From contig JBKPAD010000010.1 in NCBI GenBank assembly GCA_046726235.1, forward strand, positions 372,001-436,000: DNA of 64,000 nt, written 5' to 3'. The notes beneath the pieces are model-generated. The model did no database searches and was not told the origin of the DNA. It saw only the letters and a list, made by a program, of their open reading frames with translations. This document shows positions 34,440-41,685 of this stretch, one piece after another (position 1 is the stretch's first letter; every line of letters begins with the position of its first letter). The DNA comes from Nitricoxidireducens sp046726235 (GTDB lineage: Bacteria > Pseudomonadota > Gammaproteobacteria > Burkholderiales > Rhodocyclaceae). Both the position numbers and the translations under genes were made by a program.

Positions 34440-34930
34440 TGCGGATCGCCATCAGCATTCCGCGGCAGACGCTGGAACTTTACGGCGACGACGGCGAGCT
34501 GCTGCGCCGCTACGCCGTCTCGACGGCCAAGAACGGGGCAGGGGAGCAGAGCGGCAGCTATTGCACGCCGCGCGGCCGCCACCTGATCCGCGCCAAAATC
34601 GGCGCCGGTCAGCCCGAGAACACGGTGTTCGTGCGCCGCCGGCCGACCGGCGAAGTCTGGTCGCCGGAACTCGCGGCCGCCCATCCGGGCCGCGACTGGA
34701 TACTCACGCGCATCCTCTGGCTGTCGGGCTGCGAGCCCGGCTTCAACCGCCTCGGCGAAGTCGACACGATGCGCCGCTACGTCTATCTGCACGGCAGCCC
34801 GGACACGATCGAGATGGGCACGCCGGGCTCGATCGGCTGCGTGCGCATGAAGAACCGCGACATCGTGGAGCTCTTCGACCTGGTGCCGCCCTACACCCCG
34901 GTCGAGATTTCCGACGAAGCTACCGCCTGA
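34439..34930 (+). CDS. L,D-transpeptidase (YkuD domain)
   Basis: A 163-residue YkuD-domain protein with the catalytic motif HGSPDTIEMGTPGSIGCVRM, supplying the His, Ser and active-site Cys. L,D-transpeptidases make 3-3 crosslinks in peptidoglycan or attach proteins to it. No clear signal peptide is present at the chosen start (MRIAISIPRQTLELY), which is typical of a short ErfK/YbiS-like subgroup often found beside tadA in betaproteobacteria. Its 3' end overlaps the convergent NRDE gene by 11 bp. Confidence 0.85.
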   Translation: MRIAISIPRQTLELYGDDGELLRRYAVSTAKNGAGEQSGSYCTPRGRHLIRAKIGAGQPENTVFVRRRPTGEVWSPELAAAHPGRDWILTRILWLSGCEPGFNRLGEVDTMRRYVYLHGSPDTIEMGTPGSIGCVRMKNRDIVELFDLVPPYTPVEISDEATA

Positions 34931-35678
34931 AGCGGTAGCGCAGGCGCGGCCCGGGCGCCGCGCCTTTGAGCCAGGTCTGCTCGTCGAAGGTCGTCCAGCC
35001 GTCCGCCGCCACCGTCACCACCGTCGAACTGCGCGTGCCGTAGCCCGGCGCGCGTACGAAGGCGGCCGAGAGCAGGCGTTCCCAGTCGAGGCTGACGCCG
35101 GTGCGCGGCAGGTCCGCGTCGGGGTGGATGCCGTCGTCGCGCAGCAGGTCGAACAGCCGCCGGTCGTCGGGCAGCGCGTCGAGACCTTCGCGCAGCGCCG
35201 ACTTGGCGGCCTGCACCTTCGGCCAGGGCGTGTCGAGCAGGTGGTTGCACAGGCCATACACGCCGGGCGCGAGTTCTCGCGGCGGCCCGCCGACGTTGCT
35301 GTACCAGAACAGCCTTGCGCCGTCGCCGCAGAGCAGGTTAAAGCCGTTGTAGGCGCCGGCCTCGGCCGCCACGCGGGCGGTGTAGGTCGCCGCGTCTTCG
35401 TCCCCGGTCAGGAACCCGGCGACGAGCGCGCCGCGCGAGGCGGCGTCAGGGCGCTGGGCGGCGGGGTCGCGGTAGTTGGTCAGTGCGGCGAACCGCCCGC
35501 GCGGCCCGATTCCCAGCCAGGTCCCGCCGGCCTGGAGGTCGCGGCCGGCCAGCACACCGGGCGCCTCTGGCCAGAACGCCGCGCGGGCAGTGGGCCGGGC
35601 GAAGAATTCGTCGCGATTGGCGGCGGCGACCAGCGGATAGTTGGGATGGGCGCGCCAGGCCAGCAGGATCAGGCACAC
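34920..35678 (-). CDS. NRDE-family protein (TANGO2-like)
   Basis: A 252-residue protein beginning MCLILLAW, with the family signature AAANRDEFFARPTARAAFW and the later GGTWLGIGPRGRFAALTNYR. The NRDE family (TANGO2 homologue) has an Ntn-hydrolase-like start with Cys2; in eukaryotes TANGO2 is linked to haem and lipid handling, while the bacterial role is unclear. It lies 15 bp downstream of ygfZ on the same strand and is probably cotranscribed with it. Confidence 0.85.
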   Translation of the reverse strand: MCLILLAWRAHPNYPLVAAANRDEFFARPTARAAFWPEAPGVLAGRDLQAGGTWLGIGPRGRFAALTNYRDPAAQRPDAASRGALVAGFLTGDEDAATYTARVAAEAGAYNGFNLLCGDGARLFWYSNVGGPPRELAPGVYGLCNHLLDTPWPKVQAAKSALREGLDALPDDRRLFDLLRDDGIHPDADLPRTGVSLDWERLLSAAFVRAPGYGTRSSTVVTVAADGWTTFDEQTWLKGAAPGPRLRYRFRR

Positions 35679-35693
35679 GGCGCCGGGCGTCGT

Positions 35694-36716
35694 TCAGCCG
35701 ACGGCGTAGGGCAGTTCGAGGAAGGAAAGCCGCGGGCCGTCGGTGCTGCCGAGATGGACCTCGCCGGCCGCCACGCAGGATTCCTGCACGACCACGAGGC
35801 ACTCGAAGCCGCCGTCGGGCGAGGGCGCGACGGTGACGATGGCCCCGCAATGCTGGTCGCCGGTCTCCGGTGCGAAGACGTCGGTGCCCGGCGCGATCGC
35901 CGCGTCGAGCCGCGCGCGGAACATGCGGCGTTTGACCTTGCCGAGGTACTGGGCGCGGGCGACGATTTCCTGGCCCGGATAGCAGCCCTTGGTGAAGCTG
36001 ACGCCGCCGACGGCCGGCGCCTCGAGGTTGGCCATCTGCGGCACGAAGGCTTCCTGCGTGCCTTCGACGATGCGCGGCTGGCCGGCGGCGATCTCGAGCC
36101 AGCGCCAGGCGGCCTTGCCGACCGGAACCGCTGTGCCAGCCAGCTTCGCCCAGATGCCGGGCGCCTCGTCGGCGGCGATGGCGAGCACGAAACGGCGTTC
36201 GTCGAGCCGCAGCGCCTGGCCGCCTTCGCAGGGAACGACCTGCATCGGGAAGGGCACTGCATCGGCAATGCCGCCGATCAGCGCCTCGGCCTGCGGGCCG
36301 GCGACGCCGATGAGCACCAGTTCGTCCGAGGCGTCGGTCAGCTTGACCTTGCTGCGCAGGACGTACATGGAAAGCTTCTTGAGGATGGCCGGCAGGATGT
36401 CGGCCGAGAGCATCAGCAGGAGGTTGTCCTGCCGGTCGTGCCAGAGGTGGAACGAGGCGATCAGCCGCCCCTTGGCCGTGCACAGGCCGGCTGCGCGTAC
36501 GGCGTCGGGTGCTAGACCCTTGACGTCGTTGGTCAGCAGGTTGTGCAGGAAGGGCGCGGCATCCTCGCCGGCGGCGCGGATCAGGCCGAAGTCCGGCAGG
36601 GGGGCGACGACGGTCGCGTCTCGCGCGGCATCGAGTTCGGCGGCCGGATTGCCGAAGGATTCTGCGGTGGCGTCGGCGCCCTGCCGGGCGAGAAAGTCGA
36701 TCCAGTCTTGCTTCAT
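35694..36716 (-). CDS. ygfZ: Folate-binding protein YgfZ
   Basis: A 340-residue YgfZ/GcvT-like protein with the hallmark KGCYPGQE (FTKGCYPGQEIVARAQYLG), whose cysteine is essential in the family. YgfZ uses tetrahydrofolate to help repair or assemble certain Fe-S enzymes such as MiaB. Two Met starts (36722 and 36716) are possible; 36716 is seven bases from GGAG and preferred. The divergent mltG starts 66 bp away. A TATAAT on the minus strand at 36752-36757 is a probable -10 for this gene. Confidence 0.88.
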   Translation of the reverse strand: MKQDWIDFLARQGADATAESFGNPAAELDAARDATVVAPLPDFGLIRAAGEDAAPFLHNLLTNDVKGLAPDAVRAAGLCTAKGRLIASFHLWHDRQDNLLLMLSADILPAILKKLSMYVLRSKVKLTDASDELVLIGVAGPQAEALIGGIADAVPFPMQVVPCEGGQALRLDERRFVLAIAADEAPGIWAKLAGTAVPVGKAAWRWLEIAAGQPRIVEGTQEAFVPQMANLEAPAVGGVSFTKGCYPGQEIVARAQYLGKVKRRMFRARLDAAIAPGTDVFAPETGDQHCGAIVTVAPSPDGGFECLVVVQESCVAAGEVHLGSTDGPRLSFLELPYAVG

Positions 36717-36782
36717 TGTCATTCTCCGCCGGCATGCTGATTCGGTCGTTTATTATAGCGGCTGACCGTTTCGCCCCTCCCC

Positions 36783-37781
36783 ATGCGTCTTCTCGCGCGC
36801 CTTTTCGCCCTCGCAGTGCTCATCGGACTCGGCTTCGCCGGCTGGCTGGCGTGGTTCGCGAGCCAGCCGCTGCAGCTTGCCGCGAGCCCGCTCGAGTTCA
36901 GCATCAAGCCCGGCACGCCGCTGAAGGCCGCCTCGGCGCAGATGGCGGCCGCCGGCGTCGGCTTCGAGCCTTGGCGCTTCAGCCTGCTGGGGCGGCTGCT
37001 GGGACGAGCGGCCGACATCAAGGCCGGCAGCTACCAGATCGTCCAGGGCATCACGCCGATGCAACTGCTCGACAAGCTGACCCAGGGCGACGTCACCCAG
37101 GCCGCCGTCGTCTTCGTCGAGGGCAAGACTTTTCGGGAAATCCGGGCCGTGCTCGACAACCACCCGGACGTGACGCACGACAGCGCAGCGCTCGCACCGC
37201 GCGAAATACTCGCCCGCATCGGCGCCGCCGAAGCCCATCCCGAGGGCCTGTTCTTCCCTGACACCTACGTCTTCGACAAGAACTCCAGCGATCTCGACAT
37301 CCTGCGCCGCGCCTATCGGACCATGCAGGCGCGGCTGGCCGCCGAATGGGCGGCCCGCGATCCGAACCTGCCGTATGCCTCGCCCTACGAGGCGCTGATC
37401 ATGGCGTCGATCGTCGAGAAGGAGACCGGCCAGCCGGCCGACCGCCCGCAGGTGGCGTCCGTGTTCGTCAATCGGCTGAAGAAGGGCATGCTGCTGCAGA
37501 CCGACCCGACGGTGATCTACGGCATGGGCGAGCGCTTCGACGGCAACATCCGCAAGCACGACCTCGGCGCTGATACGGCCTACAACACCTACACCCGCGC
37601 CGGCCTGCCGCCGACGCCGATCGCCATGCCCGGGCTGGCCTCGATCCAGGCCGCGCTGCATCCGCCGGCGAGCAACCTTTATTACTTCGTCGCCCGCGGC
37701 GACGGCTCGAGCGTGTTTTCGGCGACGCTCGACGAGCACAACCGCGCCGTGGCGAAATACCAGAAACGCAGGGGAGGGTAG
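36783..37781 (+). CDS. mltG: Endolytic murein transglycosylase MltG
   Basis: A 332-residue inner-membrane enzyme. One N-terminal membrane helix precedes a LysM-like region and the YceG catalytic domain with the catalytic Glu in ASIVEKETG and the segment GLPPTPIAMPGLASIQAAL. It cleaves nascent glycan strands and sets their length. It starts the conserved block mltG-tmk-holB-tatD; tmk begins 2 bp after its stop. Confidence 0.93.
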   Translation: MRLLARLFALAVLIGLGFAGWLAWFASQPLQLAASPLEFSIKPGTPLKAASAQMAAAGVGFEPWRFSLLGRLLGRAADIKAGSYQIVQGITPMQLLDKLTQGDVTQAAVVFVEGKTFREIRAVLDNHPDVTHDSAALAPREILARIGAAEAHPEGLFFPDTYVFDKNSSDLDILRRAYRTMQARLAAEWAARDPNLPYASPYEALIMASIVEKETGQPADRPQVASVFVNRLKKGMLLQTDPTVIYGMGERFDGNIRKHDLGADTAYNTYTRAGLPPTPIAMPGLASIQAALHPPASNLYYFVARGDGSSVFSATLDEHNRAVAKYQKRRGG

Positions 37782-37783
37782 GG

Positions 37784-38395
37784 GTGCGAGGCAAGTTCAT
37801 CACGCTGGAAGGCCTTGACGGCGCAGGGAAAAGCACGCATTTGACGCGGCTCGTCGAGCTCCTCCGCGAACAGGGCAGGACGGTCGTCCAGACCCGCGAG
37901 CCGGGGGGAACGCCGTTGGGCGAGAAGCTGCGCGCGCTGCTGCTGTCCGAGCCGATGAACCTTGAAACCGAGGCGCTGCTCATGTTCGCGGCGCGCCGCG
38001 AGCACATCGCCCAGGTGATCGAGCCGGCGCTCGAACGCGGCGACTGGGTAGTCTGCGACCGTTTCACCGATGCCAGCTTCGCCTACCAGGGCGGCGGGCG
38101 CGGCCTGGCGACGGACAAGCTCGAGGCGCTCGAGCGCTGGGTCCAGGGCAGCCTCTCGCCGGACCTGACGCTGCTGTTCGACGTCCCGACCGATGTGGCC
38201 CTCGGGCGTGTCCAGGGCATGGGACGGGAGCTCGACCGCTTCGAGCAGGAGAAGCGCGATTTCTTCGAGCGCGTGCGCGCCGCCTACCTCGATCGCGCCC
38301 GCAAGGACGCCGCGCGGATGCGGGTCATCGACGGCGAAAAGTCGATTCCAGAGATTCATGCATTGCTTCAAGAACTGGTTACAAGTGGCTGTTAA
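37784..38395 (+). CDS. tmk: Thymidylate kinase (GTG start)
   Basis: A 203-residue dTMP kinase. The P-loop is GLDGAGKST near residue 10, then the DRF motif (VVCDRFTDASFAYQGGGRG) and a lid region. It phosphorylates dTMP to dTDP. The GTG at 37784 is the only start consistent with the N-terminal FITLEGLDGAGKS and lies 2 bp past the mltG stop. It overlaps the start of holB. Confidence 0.92.
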   Translation: MRGKFITLEGLDGAGKSTHLTRLVELLREQGRTVVQTREPGGTPLGEKLRALLLSEPMNLETEALLMFAARREHIAQVIEPALERGDWVVCDRFTDASFAYQGGGRGLATDKLEALERWVQGSLSPDLTLLFDVPTDVALGRVQGMGRELDRFEQEKRDFFERVRAAYLDRARKDAARMRVIDGEKSIPEIHALLQELVTSGC

Positions 38396-39431
38396 CGAAT
38401 ATCTCCCGTGGCATGCCGCCGAGTGGTCGCGACTTTGGTCGGCCGCCGGCGGACCGCCGCACGCGATCCTGCTCGCGGGCACCAGCGGGATCGGCAAGAG
38501 CCGTTTCGCCGCCGCCTTGGCGCAGCGCCTGTTGTGCGAATCGGCTCGCGATCCGGCCGACGCCGCCTGCGGCACCTGCGAAGCCTGTCGTCTATTTTCC
38601 TCGGGAAACCACCCCGACATCCGGCAGGTGATTCCCGAGGCCGACGTCGAAGCGGAGGGCGCCGAAGCAGGGGAAAGCAGCGACAAGAAGAAAGCCAGCA
38701 GCCAGATCCTGATCGCCCAGATCCGGGGGCTGGAAGACTTCGTTTACATCGGCGGGCATCGCGGCAGCCGACGGGTGATCGTCATCGAACCTGCCGAAGC
38801 GATGAACCTTGCGGCCGAAAACGCACTTCTCAAGATGCTTGAGGAACCACCGTCAGGTGTTTGTTTCATATTGGTATCAGATCGCTGGCGCAAGCTCTTG
38901 CCGACCATCCGCAGCCGTTGCCGGACGATCAGCCTCGGCCGGCCGGATGTCGAGCAGGCCAGGCGATGGCTGGTCGACCAGGGGGCGCCGAAGGCATTGC
39001 CCTTGCTCTCATTGACGGGCGGCACGCCGATCCGGGCGCTGGAGGAATTCGAGCGCGGCCGGGCGACCGCCTTCGACGACGTAACATCGAGCCTGCTGGA
39101 CGCCAAGGCGGATTTCCTGACCTTGGCCGCGCGTTGGGAAGGGCTCGTCAAGAAGGACGGCGGCCTGAAGATGGAGGAACTGGTGGCGACGATCCAGAAG
39201 TGCCTGTTCGACCTCGCGAGCTTCAAGCTCTCGGGCCGGCTGCGCTTCCTTGCCGGGCGCGAGGCCCAGGCGGCAGCCGTGGCGCAGGCCGCCGATGCCG
39301 AGGCCATGATCGGCTACTACCAGGAGCTGATGCGCGTCCGCGCGCTCGCCAACCACCCGCTGAACCCGCGCCTGTTCCTCGACGACATCGCAGCGCGTTA
39401 CCTGCGGGCCGTGGCCCCGGCCGCCCGATGA
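38385..39431 (+). CDS. holB: DNA polymerase III delta-prime subunit
   Basis: A 348-residue clamp-loader subunit with an AAA+ core: P-loop-like GTSGIGKSR, zinc-module cysteines CGTCEACR with an earlier Cys, SRRVIVIEPAEAMNLAAENALLKMLEEPP (sensor region) and a C-terminal gamma/tau-like collar. It opens the beta clamp with HolA and DnaX. The start is uncertain: GTG 38385 (chosen, 11-bp overlap with tmk) or ATG 38358. A PilZ gene often found between holB and tatD in relatives is absent; tatD follows with an ATGA overlap. Confidence 0.88.
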   Translation: MAVNEYLPWHAAEWSRLWSAAGGPPHAILLAGTSGIGKSRFAAALAQRLLCESARDPADAACGTCEACRLFSSGNHPDIRQVIPEADVEAEGAEAGESSDKKKASSQILIAQIRGLEDFVYIGGHRGSRRVIVIEPAEAMNLAAENALLKMLEEPPSGVCFILVSDRWRKLLPTIRSRCRTISLGRPDVEQARRWLVDQGAPKALPLLSLTGGTPIRALEEFERGRATAFDDVTSSLLDAKADFLTLAARWEGLVKKDGGLKMEELVATIQKCLFDLASFKLSGRLRFLAGREAQAAAVAQAADAEAMIGYYQELMRVRALANHPLNPRLFLDDIAARYLRAVAPAAR

Positions 39432-40216
39432 CGCCGCTCGTCGATTCGCACTGCCACCTCGACTTTCCCGAGCTGGCCGCCGACATCCCGGGGATCCTGG
39501 CGCGCATGAAAGAGGCGGAGGTCGGCTGGGCGCTTTGCGCCGGCGTGACGCTCGAGCGGCTGCCCGCGGTCATGGACATCGCGCACGCCCATCCGAACCT
39601 CTACGCGGCAGTCGGCGTGCATCCGGACACCGAAGAAGACGCGGCCGAGCCCGACGAGGCGACGCTGATCGAGCTGGCCGCCGACCCGAAAGTGATCGCG
39701 ATCGGCGAAACCGGCCTCGACTACTACCGTTTACAAGGCGATCTGGAGTGGCAGCGGCAGCGCTTCCGCACCCACATTGCCGCAGCGAGGCGCACCCGCA
39801 AGCCGCTGATCATCCACACGCGAGCCGCCGCGGCCGACACCCTGCGCCTCCTGCGCGAGGAGCGGGCGGAGGAGGTGGGCGGCGTTTTCCATTGCTTCAC
39901 CGAGGACATGGACACCGCCCGGCAGGCCCTCGACTTGGGCTTCATGATTTCCTTCTCGGGCATCGTTACCTTCAAGAACGCCGTTGCCCTGAAGGAAGTC
40001 GCCACGGCCGTGCCGCTGGATCGCATCCTCGTTGAAACCGACGCACCCTACCTAGCGCCGGTTCCGCACCGCGGCAAGACCAACGAACCGTCCTTCGTCC
40101 GCCATGTCGCAGTAGAAATCGCCCGCCTCAAGGGCCTGAGCCTCGAGGCCGTGGCCGAAGCCACGACGAACAACTTCTTCCGCCTTTTCAGCACCGCCAC
40201 GCCGAGCCATGCCTGA
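39428..40216 (+). CDS. tatD: TatD-family metal-dependent DNase
   Basis: A 262-residue amidohydrolase-fold nuclease with metal ligands H8-x-H10 (DSHCHLD), the GETGLDYYR glutamate, IIHTRAA, HCF and the ETDAPYLAP aspartate. TatD enzymes are 3'-5' exonucleases or deoxyribonucleases involved in DNA repair and turnover. It overlaps holB by 4 bp and the following ankyrin gene by 8 bp, so all are one operon. Confidence 0.9.
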   Translation: MTPLVDSHCHLDFPELAADIPGILARMKEAEVGWALCAGVTLERLPAVMDIAHAHPNLYAAVGVHPDTEEDAAEPDEATLIELAADPKVIAIGETGLDYYRLQGDLEWQRQRFRTHIAAARRTRKPLIIHTRAAAADTLRLLREERAEEVGGVFHCFTEDMDTARQALDLGFMISFSGIVTFKNAVALKEVATAVPLDRILVETDAPYLAPVPHRGKTNEPSFVRHVAVEIARLKGLSLEAVAEATTNNFFRLFSTATPSHA

Positions 40217-40856
40217 TCTCAATTTCCTTCGAACCCTTACGCTGATCCTTGGCCTTTCCATTGGCGGCGCCGCAACCGCCGGCAGCTACGACGACATCCT
40301 CGTCGCCGCCAACATCGACGACACTGCCAAAGTCGTCGACCTGCTCAAGCGCGGCATGGACGTCAATACCGCAGACGCCTCCGGGAACACGCTGGCCATG
40401 ATCGCGGCCCGGAACGGCAACCTCGAGCTTCTAGACTTCTTGTTAAGAAACCGCGCGAACACGTTGAGGAGAAACAAATATGGCGACAACGCCATCATGC
40501 TGGCGACGTTCCGCGGAAACATCGAAGCCGTGCGCCGCTTGCTGGATGTCGGCGCCTCGCCGGACAACGACGGCTGGACCGCAATGCATTACGCGGCCTT
40601 CGGCGGACACGCCGACGTCGCGACGCTGCTGATTGAACGCGGCGCCGATCTCGATGCGATCGCACCGAACGGACAGACGCCGCTGATGCTGGCCGCCGGG
40701 GCCGGAAAGCTGGCGCTCGTCCGAATCCTCGTCGAAGCCGACGCCGACATGGACCTTGAGGATTACGAAGGCCGAACGGCCCTGATACTGGCCATCAAGA
40801 ACGAGCACGCGCCGGTGGTGGAATACCTCCGATCTGAAGGCGCCTACGAGGACTGA
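40209..40856 (+). CDS. Exported ankyrin-repeat protein
   Basis: A 215-residue protein with a signal peptide (LRTLTLILGLSIGGAATAG) and about five ankyrin repeats (residues 30-205; for example DGWTAMHYAAFGGHADVATL and NGQTPLMLAAGAGKLALVRI). It is likely periplasmic with an unknown partner, and is coupled to tatD by an 8-bp overlap. Its AT content is somewhat higher near 40440-40500. The ankyrin protein at 33016 is similar in design, but each is attached to a different housekeeping operon. Confidence 0.85.
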   Translation: MPDLNFLRTLTLILGLSIGGAATAGSYDDILVAANIDDTAKVVDLLKRGMDVNTADASGNTLAMIAARNGNLELLDFLLRNRANTLRRNKYGDNAIMLATFRGNIEAVRRLLDVGASPDNDGWTAMHYAAFGGHADVATLLIERGADLDAIAPNGQTPLMLAAGAGKLALVRILVEADADMDLEDYEGRTALILAIKNEHAPVVEYLRSEGAYED

Positions 40857-40895
40857 GGGGCTTCGGCCCTCCCTCGTACCACCACCGCACACCCG

Positions 40896-40911
40896 CATAA
40901 TGTATATTATG
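40896..40911. promoter_or_regulatory. AT-rich inverted repeat between convergent genes
   Basis: CATAAT-GTAT-ATTATG is a 6-bp-arm inverted repeat that stands out in GC-rich sequence. It lies in the 81-bp gap between two convergent genes, where neither gene needs a promoter. Its role is unknown: part of a weak bidirectional terminator, a protein site, or the promoter of a small antisense RNA. Confidence 0.35.
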
Positions 40912-40937
40912 TCCAGTCCTGAAGAGGCATACCCTGA

Positions 40938-41579
40938 TCAGGTTGCGACGACGATCGGAAACACCCCTCTCAGCCCGTCCGCCACCGGCTCGAACGGGAT
41001 CGTGAGTGCGTTGCGGTCTTCGGCGTCGAGGCTCTGCCACAGGAAGTCGCCCGGATTGCCCGGGTCGCCGCGGACATAGACCTGCGTCGTCAGCAGTTCC
41101 CGGTTGCCGAGTTTCACCTTCAGATGAATGTGCGGCGTGCGCCCCGAATACGGCGCCGGCCGGATGGTGCGGAACCGGTAGCGGCCATCGGCGCCGACGG
41201 TGACGCGGCCGAAGCCCTGGAATCGCTTGTCCGCCTTGCCGCCATCGCCCGGGTGATGATAGTGCCCGGCATGGTCGCACTGCCAGATCTCGACCGAGGC
41301 GCCGGCCACCGGGCGGCCCGCCAGGTCGGTCACACTGCCCTCGAGCCATGCGGCCCGGCCTTCCGGATAACTCATGGCGCCGTTGCGCAGCAGGTCAAAG
41401 TCCGAGTCGCGCGGGAGCTCCACCGGGTAGAACGGCCCTTCGGTCTGCGACGGCGTCAGCCGGCGCACCGCGGCCGCATGGCCGCGCCCGCCGAGCAGCA
41501 GCACGGATGGCGCGAGGAGCAGCGCCGCAACGAGGCGGCGGCGCCCGATCAAGCGATCGCGATCAGCCGTGGATGACAT
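40938..41579 (-). CDS. Intradiol ring-cleavage dioxygenase-like protein
   Basis: A 213-residue protein with an N-terminal export signal that contains arginines (IGRRRLVAALLLAPSVLLLGG), then a protocatechuate 3,4-dioxygenase-like beta-sandwich: TEGPFYP (first Tyr ligand), YRFRTIRPAPY and PHIHLKV (Tyr/His ligands). It would cleave catechol-type rings with Fe(III) in the periplasm, unlike cytosolic Pca/Cat enzymes. No other aromatic-degradation genes are nearby, so the substrate is unknown. The start chosen gives the shortest complete signal; the frame is open further upstream. Confidence 0.75.
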   Translation of the reverse strand: MSSTADRDRLIGRRRLVAALLLAPSVLLLGGRGHAAAVRRLTPSQTEGPFYPVELPRDSDFDLLRNGAMSYPEGRAAWLEGSVTDLAGRPVAGASVEIWQCDHAGHYHHPGDGGKADKRFQGFGRVTVGADGRYRFRTIRPAPYSGRTPHIHLKVKLGNRELLTTQVYVRGDPGNPGDFLWQSLDAEDRNALTIPFEPVADGLRGVFPIVVAT

Positions 41580-41635
41580 GCGCTTTCGGATCGCGCGCCC
41601 CGGCGGAAGTTCCCGTCGGCATTGAGCCCCAGCCG

Positions 41636-41651
41636 CGGCATGGCGATTGCC
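41636..41651 (+). promoter_or_regulatory. Sigma-54-type promoter for the GGDEF/EAL gene
   Basis: The site reads CGGCATG-GCGA-TTGCC with correct spacing. The predicted start is near 41662, which lies beyond the first possible start codon (TTG at 41647, within the -12 box). If the promoter is real, translation must begin downstream. Confidence 0.55.
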
Positions 41652-41685
41652 TCGTGCCCGCAGTTCCTCGCGTCGGCAACCTTCC